The notes under the pieces were generated by a model. That model saw nothing but the letters and a program-made list of their open reading frames with translations. It was not told where the DNA came from and did not search any database. A stretch of DNA of 64,000 bases from Linyphia triangularis. Taxonomy: Eukaryota; Arthropoda; Arachnida; Araneae; Linyphiidae. Location: positions 45,833,069-45,897,068 of the forward strand of contig OZ021723.1 of NCBI GenBank assembly GCA_963978545.1, given 5' to 3'. Shown piece after piece: positions 11,996 through 23,113 of this stretch. Made by a program: the position numbers and the translations under genes. Position 1 is the first letter of the stretch; each line of letters opens with the position of its first letter.

Positions 11996-12380
11996 TATAG
12001 GAATATATTTATTTCAACTTTGTACAGCGATATATTATGTCAAAAAGGCATCTGTTCTCATTCTCCTTTCGTCCTCTGGTTCTTCGCTCCTCGCGCATGC
12101 GCACTGACTCTCTCCGGGAACTTTCACTCCGCTTCGGAGCGGGCGGTCACAGGCCCATGGTCGTAATGTCTGAAAGCGAGAAGCGTCTGAATTTGGAAAT
12201 GTCTTAATTTGGTGAGAAGTGTCTTATTTTCAGTTACTTGTTGTGACTGAAAGCAATTTAAGACCCGTGTAATGTCTGAAATTCGAAGAAGTAAACCACC
12301 TTTGTGCAAAATAAGTCACCTAATGTGTCTGAAATGAATTTTTAAGACATTTTGTGTCTAAATTTAAGACACCAGCATTT

Positions 12381-13138
12381 ACAGTGTGGACAGGCGAGGA
12401 AGGGGTGTCCGGTGGTCGTCCAAAGAGGAGGTTGCTGGGGAGCCTAAGGTCTCTTCCAAACATCGTTAGAGATGGAGAAAATCCGGTGGTCTCGTGAGTT
12501 GCACTCCCGTATGCCAACAGAAGCGATAAAAGTTTCTGATCCCCATCTTGCTGGTTATATGATTTTGAGATTGCGTCCGAATCATCCGCGGGTGCAGCTG
12601 ATAGATCCCGGGACCTCCGTTCGATGCTTGTAACAGGAGTACGGATGCCGATTCCCTCTTCACTAACTTTGTTCATTTCCACATGAACCACTTCCTTGGA
12701 GGGTTTCATCAACGTCACTTTCTTCGGTTCTCTTTCCGAGGCTGGTGAGGTACTTTTCATAGATGTGGACTCTTCAGCATTCTCTATGACATTGTCTTCA
12801 TAAACCATAATCCGATATACGCACAGCTCTTTCATGTCTAGATCGTGCAAAGGAACTTCGCCTCTCCATGTTTGCAGCTTGCTTTTCTCAAAATTCAGTG
12901 TGATTCCATTTTTCTTCAAAAAGTCTAGTCCGAGAATGCACTGATCTACAATTTCGACAACATACACGGTGAGCTTGTAAGTGTTAAATCCAAAGGCAAA
13001 TGTCCACTTCTAATTTCCCATGCATGGAGATACTGCTACCAGACACAGTTTGCAGCGAAAGAGGGGGGCGCTGTATAGAGGAGTCGGCTGTTCAGGCGAC
13101 GAGCCACGTCCGTCCTTACAATTGTTACGAATCGACAG
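12381..13138 (-). pseudogene. Protease remnant fused by deletion to an integrase segment (gypsy element)
   Basis: One frame carries VVEIVDQCILGLDFLKKNG, the C-terminal half of a retropepsin (ILGLDFL is typical). Further on the same frame reads THETTGFSPSLTMFGRDLRL and LLFGRPPDTPSSP, the segment after the integrase catalytic core. Reverse transcriptase, RNase H and the integrase core are missing, so an internal deletion joined the two. The expected DTG active site near 13125 is disrupted. The integrase frame continues at 7107 beyond the 5.3-kb insert. Confidence 0.75.
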
Positions 13139-14231
13139 TTAGACGACATGAGTTCCGTTAATTTTCTCCTTCACGAATAAACCCTGGTTTCCTCTTCGAT
13201 GGGATGTAACGTGGAAACTGCTGGTCGGGGCTTCACCTGTTCTATATGACAGCTTCTGCCCTGCGAGATAGCATCTTCTTAGATTCAATTGTTGAGATTC
13301 CGTGGTGGTGTTGTCCTTTCTCTCTTTCAAATCGGGGCAGCTACGCCGTAGATGTCCTTCCCGTTTGCAGTACCAGCAAGCAACTCCGTGTTTCTGATCC
13401 TGTGATCCTGGAAATCCTCTGAGCATATTTTCCATTTTGCTTTCTAGTTCTTTAAGCTTTTGTGTTAAAAGTTTACAGGCATCCTCAGTCCGTGCCTCAC
13501 TTAAAAATCGTTGATATTTTCCAGAAGCAAGCTAAGCAGCTTCCACTCTCATGGCGTACAAGAGGGCAGACTTCAGGTTTCTGTTTTGGGGTAACCTTAT
13601 CGCCTGCTGCACATCGGGATCTTGAAAAGCGTCAATGAAATACTGCAGAGAAAGATCGTCTCGCACATCCGTGGGACAATCTGGAAATGCCAGAAGTGAT
13701 AATCTCTCTATATCAGTGGCCAATTCCCTGAAGAGATTCTCCGGCCTTCTACCGCCTCGTTTTCAGTTCCAACCAACTATAATTCTTCAGATGTTGCTCG
13801 CCAAATCTCAACTCCACAGCAGACGTCAGGGCAGCGAAATCTTCTATTTTGTCCTTCGGAACTATTTGAAGGATGTCAGCGGCTTCGTCGCGGAGTGACG
13901 CAGCGAGGTGAAATGCCTTTGTAGTGTCGTCCCATCCATTTGCAAATGTAATAATTTCGAACTGCGTTTGATAAACGCGCCAGGAGGACTTCCCATCAAA
14001 AGTGGCCACTTTGATGTTAGAACTTAGCGCCAAAACTGTGGTGGAAACCTCTTCCCAGTTCGGCGTTGCAGTTGCCACAGTTCCGCGAGTTTCTATTCTC
14101 CGTAGTCTTACTTCTACAGCATTCATGAATTTTCCCTTCTCTTCTGTAATAGTGGAAACCTTTTCTTCCATTTCATCTCTTACCGCATTGAGAACTTCTT
14201 CCTTCACGGATTGCTGGACCGATGATGGTAG

Positions 14232-14411
14232 TTGGTTGGTTGTATTCAGATTATCTGGCGCCGTCAGCAACACGAGGGCTATAATGCACCGAAACATTCA
14301 TCATTAGACAAGCCAACATACATTTACAAACACCCATGCCAACACGGGACTCGAACACGCAACCTCGCGGTCTAGAAGCTAGCACGCTAACCACTATACC
14401 GTTTGATCGGC
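14232..14411 (-). mobile_element. tRNA-derived SINE, copy C
   Basis: Minus-strand copy of the same family, flanked by a 13-bp duplication CCGATGATGGTAG (14219-14231 and 14412-14424). Leaving it out with one duplicate makes the gag frame continuous across the site, so it inserted into an already present gypsy element. Confidence 0.93.
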
Positions 14412-14539
14412 CCGATGATGGTAGATTCTCCATAATAGTAGATTCTACCATTGAGGCTAGCTCGGTTTTCATTTCTTCTCTGATCTTGATTACGGCTGCG
14501 GATGCGGACTCGCACTAGTCGTCCAAAGCTTACATGTCA

Positions 14540-14650
14540 GATGACGTTGAGTTTTTCAAAGCTTTAATGTCTGATGATGTCGCTTCTTGTAAAGCTTTAA
14601 TGTCTGATGATGTCGCTTCTTGTAAAGCTTTAATGTCTGATGATGTTGCT
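14540..14650 (-). repeat. 33-bp minisatellite in gag
   Basis: Three tandem 33-bp units, each containing TTTAATGTCTGATGATGT, encode the QEATSSDIKAL repeat in the N-terminal region of gag. The last unit has diverged. Confidence 0.75.
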
Positions 14651-14830
14651 TCTTGACCGGTGGCGATTGCAGCGGCGAGTTCAGCTTTAGTTGTTTCTTG
14701 GAGGGCTTGACCGGTGGCAATTGTAGCGGAGGTGGTTTCTTGACAGACTTTCATTCCGGCAATCATTTCCATTAATTGCTTCATTTGTTCTTCCACCATT
14801 CCTCTAGTTGTCAGCATTCAAGCTGATAAA

Positions 14831-14847
14831 CCCCACTTCTGACACCA
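14831..14847 (-). other. Primer-binding site of the gypsy element
   Basis: One base inside the 5' LTR, the minus strand reads TGGTGTCAGAAGTGGGG, complementary to a tRNA 3' end finishing in CCA. This matches the expected minus-strand primer position for an LTR retrotransposon read right to left. Confidence 0.7.
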
Positions 14848-14848
14848 C

Positions 14849-15307
14849 TGTTGTGAATTTTTCACAGAAGCAATGATAGCACAGTTTTTATTAGATAAAA
14901 ACTATTATTTATTCGCTCATCAAAGGCACACAAAATTTAATCGAAGAATAGTGCAATCAATATCAAGCTTCAACATAAGCTTCGATAACAACAACTTCGA
15001 ATTCGGCGATAATTCAGGTCAGGCACACTTAAAGCGTTCAGCTTTCATCGAGTTCCAAAATCAAACTATCCCTCGATTTTATCTGCGATCTAATTTATAA
15101 AGGCACGTGAGAACCTTCTCGAAATATCCAGCCAACTCGTCAAATAAATAGAAACATCTTGAAATTTCACGATTTCTTTTGGTGTTGTCATCTTTATTCT
15201 AACCTGTATTATCGCTGTTATCTAATGAAATAAGATAAAATAAAATAGAACAGAATTTTAAAGTAATACGTCACTATTACAACTATATACAGAAAATTTG
15301 GGTAACA
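14849..15307 (-). repeat. 5' LTR of the gypsy element
   Basis: It begins TGTTGTGAATTT and ends GGGTAACA on the plus strand; see the partner LTR at 6253. The ATAT duplicate follows at 15308-15311. Confidence 0.8.
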
Positions 15308-15311
15308 ATAT

Positions 15312-18300
15312 TTTTCAGCAATTGTTAAAAAACGTCTCTAATGATTTTGATTAAAATCTCTCTGATAATGCCTCTTAATGTGTTCAAATCGTTCCCATCT
15401 CCGAAGTTCCCGTAGAAAAGCGACAAAAACGTAAAATATTGAAACACGAGTGCCTTTAACACAAAGATCTTTGCCCTAAATTATTGCCAAAAATATTGCC
15501 ATACTGGTCATTTTTATTTAAATAAGTGAAAATGAAAACGGTAAATAACACCATTTAAAATTTTATTGCAATGACCAATATTGTCGTGTGGTTGAAAGTT
15601 GTGTGATGTCCCACTAGTTGAGCAACAACTTTACTATGAATTTGCTAACAAAGACATTTGTATCTATTTACGGAATCAAATAAACAAAATAATTTGTGAA
15701 TAAACAAAGTTTGATAAAAAAAATTGTGAATAAAATATATGTCCATACAATTTTGGTTCTACCAAATACTTTTAAACATATTAGAACACTTTCTGAGTAA
15801 AACAAATACAAATTCTCAAATTGAAAGCAAACTTGGATTAACTTTAAACATCAATTCAACATCATCATCAAACTTTTTATATTAAAAGCGAAAAGAAAAC
15901 TTATTTAGAATTATGGCAGTGACTCTAATTACTCTAGGAGTGGCCAACATGGAAACTATTTCCCATTCGTTCATCTTCTGAAGATTCATGAAATCATTGG
16001 TGATTTTTTTTGAGGGGGGTGGGGGCGGGGGTTATCTTTTATTTCCCTGCATGATTTTTGTTTTTGCTCTTTCTTTAATTTCTCTCTCTTTCTCTCTCTC
16101 TCTTTGAGCATATTGTAAAGATAAATTCTTTGAAGTGTCGGTCAATATTCCTGATTTCTCTTTTCTGGAATTACAGCAGCTATGTTTTTTTTATGATGCT
16201 TTGGGAAAAGGTAGTACAATTTCTTTTCCCTTGATAAGTCAGTAAGACCTTAGGTAATTGTCACATGGAAAAACATTCTTGATACGAATTCTAGTCACTT
16301 TGAATTACATGGTTGTTTATAGGATGTTAATTAATATTAAAGGTTGATGAAAAACTGCAGAAGCTATGCCAAGGTACATATCTAAAATAATATTATCATT
16401 CCTTTTTATAACTGTTAACTACAACAATGTTAAACATCGAAAACTTCAACAACAAAATTTTACTTTGAGCATTAAAAATGAGTAAAATAGCACCAACTAG
16501 TTACCTAAACTTGCGTATGTCATTTTTACATATTTTAAGCATCTCATTTTAAAAACTTTTATTGACTTTTATAGAACTTTTACATTTTAGGTAGGGTGCA
16601 AATATTTGGCGTAGTATAGCCCCTGAGTAGCTTTTGCGCCACAAAACCCAACCAACCTAAACTTGTGATTGAGTTGAACTTGAGCACACATACACACGAC
16701 TGAAGGACACGTGTTAAGGTATTGCTAATATGCCCTTCATCACAGGCATCAATAGGCATCATAATTTAATTTGCGATACCTCCTGGAAATTTTTCAAACA
16801 CTCCTGGAATAGTCCTGGAAAAATCCTGGATTTTTTTTCTTCTAAAACTTGTATGAACCCTGTTATTAGCTTCGATGTATGTAACGGAATCTTACTTAAA
16901 TCTCATTAATTACCTATTTTTAATTCCTTTATATTAACTTCGATTTTGTTTGTGTGTGTGTGGCCATCGGACAAATAGCTTAATTAACCAATTTCCCATC
17001 ATCTGATCGAGTTGAAATTTAGTATATAGATTCGATGTCGATGACAATACATTCTATCAAGTTTTGGGAGCTGTCACTGTCACTAAAAGGTCGCTTTACA
17101 CGCGTTTTTACTGTTGTACTATTTAACCGATCATTTTTTAAACTCTTTCCTGTTACCAAAATTATTTTAATCAGAATAAACAAAAGATAATTGAATGTGA
17201 ATGTATACATTCACATTCATTTTTAATAAATGAATTTTGAAACGTAGTTTGCCGCATATTTTACTGATAGAGATGTTTTTAATAATTAAAATTAGAAGCA
17301 AACACCAAGCACACGTTGACAACAGAATCGGTGCTATATAAATAAATATGAAAATTGGCAATGCATATAAAGGATTTTTATTAAAAACTTTGTTTCTATG
17401 GGTTACATCATTAAAAGAAAATGTCCTTAGGTCTTGTGGTCCTCTATATATGATTTTGTATTAACTTCCCCTAAAACAGAATTGATGGTCGTTTTTATCC
17501 AGTCCGAGTGAAATCCCAGAAGTGCTTCCAATATCAAACAAAATCAGTTCTCACGATTTATTTCATAAAAAGCTATCTAAACAGAACGTGACGTTAGCAA
17601 CAAAGACAGATTTTGAAAGCCGGGGATAATGGGACTGTAAACGTGAAAACGTTCAGAAGAAAGACCCCTGGATATCACGTGATTAATGATTCGATGGGTC
17701 CAAGAGTAGACTATGGTGTTCTGTAGTCCGTGGGAGTATGGGGATTTAATTTTCTATTAGAGTCTGTTTTGAGGTTGTGGTAGTACAAGAGCATTTTTGT
17801 AGGTCTTAGAGAATTCTCGGGCTTATGAAAAAAACCGATCTGATGGATAAAAAAGAAAAATTAAAGGAAAAGTGCTGAGCTATCGTTATTATTGAGACCT
17901 ATTGAAAGCCGAATGCTCGTTAAAATGACAAAAGAAATACCGGTATTAAAGGCAGTGCCAAGTTATTTAAGGTAAAATTTTTTGTTTACTTTAATACTCT
18001 TGAGTTTTTCTTTCTTTACTTGTATATTTTAAATTCTACTTTTCGTTTTGAAATAAAAATAAATTTCTTATTGAATGTACACAAATATTAAAAAAAAAGT
18101 CATGTATTACAACCTAATTGTAGTTGTTACAAATATATAAACAAAAACCGTACTATTTTGAGTTGATTGGATAGCCATATTTAATTAGCTATAAATTAAA
18201 GTGCCCGAGTTACATGACATTTATTGTAGCTCTGCTCAACATTATAACTACAAATAGTACCGTCTGTTTTGTGAAAGGTTTCTCAAGGGTAATTCGTATT

Positions 18301-18909
18301 TTCAACGAATACTAGAAAACCTCACTAACTTTGGAAAATGGAAAAAATAGTTTTTTCTAAAATTTTACCAAAGAATTTGTTTGATTTTCGCTTTACCATG
18401 AAATATCTATTTTTAAGTTATAAGGCAGACATTTTTTTTTCCTTCAATATGATAAAGTGGAGTAAATAACTCTATAGAAAAAACGTGGAAAAAGTGACAC
18501 AGGCATTAAAAACATAAAAAAGCATATATTTCACCATAGAAACAAAAGTTTATAATTTTCAAGAACCATTTTTATACTATTTACTTTTAATGAAAAAGTT
18601 TAATAACAGAAAAATTGATTTTTTGTTTGAAAATCTCATACACGTCACTAATGAATAAAAGTGAGGGATATGGCAGGTTTTTTTTTCTTGGACAGTAACA
18701 TCTTGTAATTAATATTTATATTTTTTGATAATTTTAATGAGTAGATTTATATGCTGCGCTTCACTCTTCTAGTAGGCTCGTGTAGAAATTTATTTACAAA
18801 CGCTGTTACACTAGCACCAACGAATTTGCATGTAGGTGCAATCACAGAACCTGATGAAAGTTCTCCCTTCTTGCCTTGAGTTACTTTCATTCTTTTTTTT
18901 CTTTTTATT
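15312..18909. other. Non-coding region upstream of the receptor gene
   Basis: No coding region is supported. It holds one R2 repeat copy, a CT-rich microsatellite (about 16078-16105) and a possible SINE tail ending AACCCAACCAACC (about 16600-16655). A less AT-rich, apparently unique stretch lies at about 17450-17780 and includes TATCACGTGATTAATGATT near 17675. That stretch could be a regulatory element, without proof. Confidence 0.4.
16935..17405 (+). repeat. Dispersed repeat R2, plus-strand copy
   Basis: It shares TAGATTCGATGTCGATGACA, CTGTCACTGTCACTAAAAG, ACGTAGTTTGCCGCATATTT and AAAATTGGCAATGCA with 31850-32330 in the same order, ending at TATGGGTTA. It contains a perfect 26-bp palindrome centred on GTATAC (17193-17218). 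Confidence 0.75.
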
Positions 18910-19371
<462 letters not shown>

Positions 19372-19644
19372 ATTTTTCGTGTATAAAGTTATTATTTTTT
19401 TAACGAATTCATTTTACTTTTATATATTTCCCAAAGGTTTAATGGATGAATTTCATTAAACTTTGATTGATATTCGAATAAAAAGTTAAAGTGCTCTTTT
19501 ATCACGCTTAAGTTAAGTTATAAAACATGAAATTTTGAACAAATTTAGAAGAGATTTTGCACTTCCGAAATGAGTTGTATATTTCTAGTTACTGATATTT
19601 TCAGTAAAACCCATCATAAACTGCTATTATTCCTTTTTCATTTG

Positions 19645-19828
<184 letters not shown>

Positions 19829-20959
19829 TGCAAATGTATAAATACAAAAGGACAAAAATACTCTGTTAATTTGCCTTACGATTACTATGTAGATTCTTAC
19901 TGTAGCAACTAACTTCCTTTTTACGAAGGTAAAAAATTTACAGTATCAAATCTCCTATAGCAAGTAGTTATTCAAAAACATGAACCCTTTCTTGTCAGGA
20001 ACCCGTTTTTTCTTCCCTAACTCCTTAAATTCAAACACCAATCGCAAACAAAACAACAACACTCATAAATTTTCTTTCTAAGGCTGAAAGATAAAAGGGA
20101 AGATACTGTTTGTGTACCATAATGATTGTTGAATGAATTTAAACAGTGAAAGCAATATTGATGCAAATTATAAATAAACAAGCAATTTTTTACGTAATAA
20201 TATGGATTATTTATGACCCTGGTCATTGTATATCTTGTAGTGTTACTCTCTCTAAATATTTTCTAAGATGATTAAAAAAATTGATTTCCAACTGGTTATG
20301 TGAATGAATTGTTGTGACTTATTTAAACTCTAGCATAAAAAGTGAAACACTTATATGAACTTTTAAATTCGTTTTGGGAAGTCATGTATTTAATTAATTT
20401 GAACTGATTAGGAAAATCAGAGAACGCTGTTCTACTTGTATAATTCCAAATCCTCCATTTTAATATATTGGGGTAAGCAAATATAAGTTATATGGAATAC
20501 ATTAAAGTTGAAAAATGAGCTCTTTGTATTCATTTTTTAATAGTTATGTAATTCTCTGATTTGAAATGAAAGTTACCACGATTTTTGCTTATTTAGAAAG
20601 AATCCCAATGTGATTTCAGAAGTGACGCAAAGAGAAACTACGGTAGTCAATTCTCTAGATCTGTTAATTGTATGCCACTGAAACTATTTTTTCCTCGCCA
20701 TTCAAAGTAACTCCAGCTTTTATTTTTTTAAATATACTGGCTAATAATCGGATAATTCTTAGGGATTCATAATTTCCATTTATTTGAAATTTTAGTAGAG
20801 TGAAAGTTTTAAACTCATATCTCAAAGATATTACCTCCCGCCTAGAGGGAAGTAAAGAAAACCAAGTCTTCTCACCATCCGATATTACTCTCCATCCTCT
20901 CAATAAATCACCCCCTTCTCAATCTTCCATCTTCTAACACAACTCTCTCCTTCCAACAG
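19829..20959. other. Intron or 5' flank of the receptor gene
   Basis: No coding region is seen. It ends in a pyrimidine-rich tract, CTCTCTCCTTCCAACAG, which looks like a strong splice acceptor at 20959. Confidence 0.5.
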
Positions 20960-21260
20960 ATCCCTCTTCTCCATGCAGTAGCACCCTAGGGGGTCACTCC
21001 CCCCCGGGGGGCACACCCCCACTCCACCCCCGATGCCCCACCGTCTCCGTGCACGGATTCTATCCCCCGCCACCTCCCCGCCTCATGCACGAAAGAGGCG
21101 GCGGGGAAGGCAACGAGTTGGGCCCCGCAAAGCGGATCTCCCCCGGACTGACGTGCGTCGTTTGCGGCGACACGTCTAGTGGAAAGCACTACGGCATACT
21201 CGCTTGCAATGGATGCAGTGGATTCTTCAAGAGGAGTGTAAGGAGGAAGCTCATTTACAG
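20960..21260 (+). CDS. Hr51: Hr51 exon with first zinc finger
   Basis: It encodes a Pro/Gly-rich N-terminus ([19 protein letters not shown]) and then the first zinc finger [21 protein letters not shown] up to LIY. The donor is ACAG|gtgagt at 21260/21261, splitting an Arg codon. The acceptor at 20959 enters in phase 1, so an upstream exon would have to end with the first base of a codon. If no upstream exon is used, translation would start at 21085. The sequence between 20960 and 21084 looks coding (Ser/Pro/Gly-rich) but is not proven. Confidence 0.9.
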
Positions 21261-23078
21261 GTGAGTTTATGAAGAATGAGTGCTTTTGGTGGAATGGTTG
21301 CGTAAACATCAATGTTTGTTGTGTCTTTATACTATTAAAGTGGAAACTATGTAGTTGTAGAGAAATTTATTTTGCTTAATGTTGGCTCGTAAAATGTAGA
21401 AATAACAAACTTTCCAGTAAAAACACTTTTCATGAATATTTATAAGAAAAGTTGAATGCTACTCTACGATGCAAAATCATACTGGCAAGTTATATTACAA
21501 TTTACATTTGTATAGTATTTCGATCTAATAATGTAAAAGCGCATTGGGTCATCCGGACGAACGGGTGCGTTTTCAACACGGATGAAATCGAAAAACGTTC
21601 GTTCGTCTATTGATGATCAACTGGTCAAAATGCGGAAAGTTTTCAATTTCTTGCAAGTAACCATCCATTCTGTGCCCGCCCAATGGTTTCAGTCTTTATT
21701 AAATGCCTTTTTAAAATTTTATATTTTATAAATTGGCTATAAAACCATATCTGTTATTAAAAAGTTATTATATAGGTATCAATTTTTTTAAATTCAGCAT
21801 TATCTTTTTCCTCAAGTTTCAATGCTCATGAATTCGAACGAACTATCTCTGTCTTAGTGTTTATTAAGTTGAAGTTTAACTATTCATAAAAATATCAAAG
21901 TTTAATCTATTTTAGTACATCTTTTTAATTTCAAGTCATTTTTCAATTAGATATATAATATCTTATGTATAATTTGGTTGTAAGAAAATAGAAATATTTA
22001 TGTTTCATAAGTTAAACAGAAATATAGCACTAGACTTTTAATCAAACTTTAGATTATACTCTTTTGCGATATGAAATAAAACTGCGTATTTGTAATCTTC
22101 AAATATATATTTTATATATATATACTTGAGCAAGATACGTAATTTATTTTAACATTGTTTATAAACCACACTATGAATGAAAGATTCAATGTCACATTTT
22201 GGTCAATATAAAATTTAATGATAGCAATTTACTAAATATAAATTAGAAAAGTAAGGATGTAAATTGATGTCGCCTGAATAATTTTTAACTAATAGGTGTC
22301 AAGCTGGAACAGGCAATTGTGTCGTAGACAAAGCTCATAGAAATCAGTGCCAAGCTTGCAGATTAAAGAAGTGCTTGCAGATGGGAATGAACAAAGATGG
22401 TAAGAATTGCAGGCATTATCATAACATAACTTTTAAATTTAATGATATTGTTAACGAAATTTTGAATTTTAATCTATTTAACCAACTTGATGTTATTGTA
22501 AATTTTTTATGATTAACTTTTATGTACTGTGTAACCTTGATGATAATTTCTCGTATATTAAAACTTGAAAAGATTGATCAATGAAAAAATTATTTAATTA
22601 AAAAGAAATTAAAAAAATTAGGCAACTTATGTATTTGAAAAACCGCTCTTTGCACAATTTTCTTCCCTTTTGAACACTTGAAAACTTGTTTGTTATACTA
22701 TTGATGCATACAAGAGGTGACCCAGGTACTCTCTTTCACAGATTTGCATGTTAAATTTAATTTTCACTGTTGACCTTATATATTTTCTTGTGGTGTGTGT
22801 ACTTGCAATATCGTCGTTATATGGAATTTATTTGAGTTGTTAACAATTTCACTTTTATTGATAAATAATAGCGTTCATGTCTAGAATTTCTGTAGATGCA
22901 TTTTAAAAATTAGGAAACTCATGAATTTCTTTAAACAATAATAGGAAATCTTCTCTTATTCTAGAAACTTTATTTATGCTAAGTACCTTGTCATAAATTG
23001 GCATGAAAACTGATCTTTTATTGAAATCTATTTAACTTTACTTGTAATGAATATAAGTGTTCATAATAATACATATAA

Positions 23079-23113
<35 letters not shown>

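Larger units (their letters stand above)
10750..12152 (-). mobile_element. Fragment of a second Ty3/gypsy element (LTR end, gag, protease)
   Basis: On the minus strand, a likely 5' LTR end (about 12152-11990, with GCGCATGCGCGAGG) runs into TATTGGTGAACCGGATAGG, a primer-site-like junction, then gag and protease. The element stops after protease; reverse transcriptase and everything downstream are absent. It lies inside the 5.3-kb element and differs in sequence from the gypsy element that hosts it. Confidence 0.7.
7108..12380. mobile_element. 5.3-kb terminal-inverted-repeat element with GTCTTA/GTCTGA motif arrays
   Basis: It is inserted in the gypsy integrase frame with a 4-bp duplication ACAG (7104-7107 and 12381-12384). 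The outer ~45 bp are imperfect inverted repeats: left CAAATGGAAATGTCTTAAAA, right (complement) AAATGCTGGTGTCTTAAATT, both continuing through GACACAAAA.TGTCTTAAA. The first ~200 bp and last ~230 bp each hold about ten copies of GTCTTA or GTCTGA in both orientations, such as a transposase might bind. The interior has no recognisable transposase. It holds a diverged tandem duplication (7920-8510), a SINE (9950-10129), a second tRNA-like head (10437-10503) and a fragment of another gypsy element (about 10750-12152). It is probably non-autonomous; the superfamily is not recognised. Confidence 0.7.
13139..14817 (-). pseudogene. Gag of the host gypsy element, broken
   Basis: From the Met at 14817 the frame has MKQLMEMIAGMK and then three repeats of QEATSSDIKAL, with an in-frame stop at 14530. 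Beyond a SINE (14232-14411) it continues with VKEEVLNAVRDEMEEKVS and FDGKSSWRVYQTQFEIIT, a typical gag core, then FRELATDIERLSLLAFPDCP after a frameshift near 13745. The C-terminal part holds the CCHC knuckle CWYCKREGHLRRSC (about 13380-13340), which binds element RNA. Stops, the frameshift and the SINE make it non-functional. Confidence 0.8.
6253..15307 (-). mobile_element. Ty3/gypsy-type LTR retrotransposon, internally deleted and carrying nested insertions
   Basis: Two related LTRs (6253-6718 and 14849-15307) begin TGTT and end AACA, and are flanked by the 4-bp duplication ATAT (6249-6252 and 15308-15311). On the minus strand the order is 5' LTR, primer-binding site, gag, zinc knuckle, protease, integrase C-terminus, polypurine tract and 3' LTR. 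Reverse transcriptase, RNase H and most of integrase are missing between protease and integrase tail. A SINE (14232-14411) sits in gag, and a 5.3-kb inverted-repeat element (7108-12380) sits in integrase. The LTRs differ at many positions, so the insertion is old or its ends are recombinant. Confidence 0.85.

Noticed and set aside
21049..21084. GTG at 21049 as start of Hr51
   Set aside because: Nuclear genes rarely start at GTG; an upstream exon or the ATG at 21085 is more likely.
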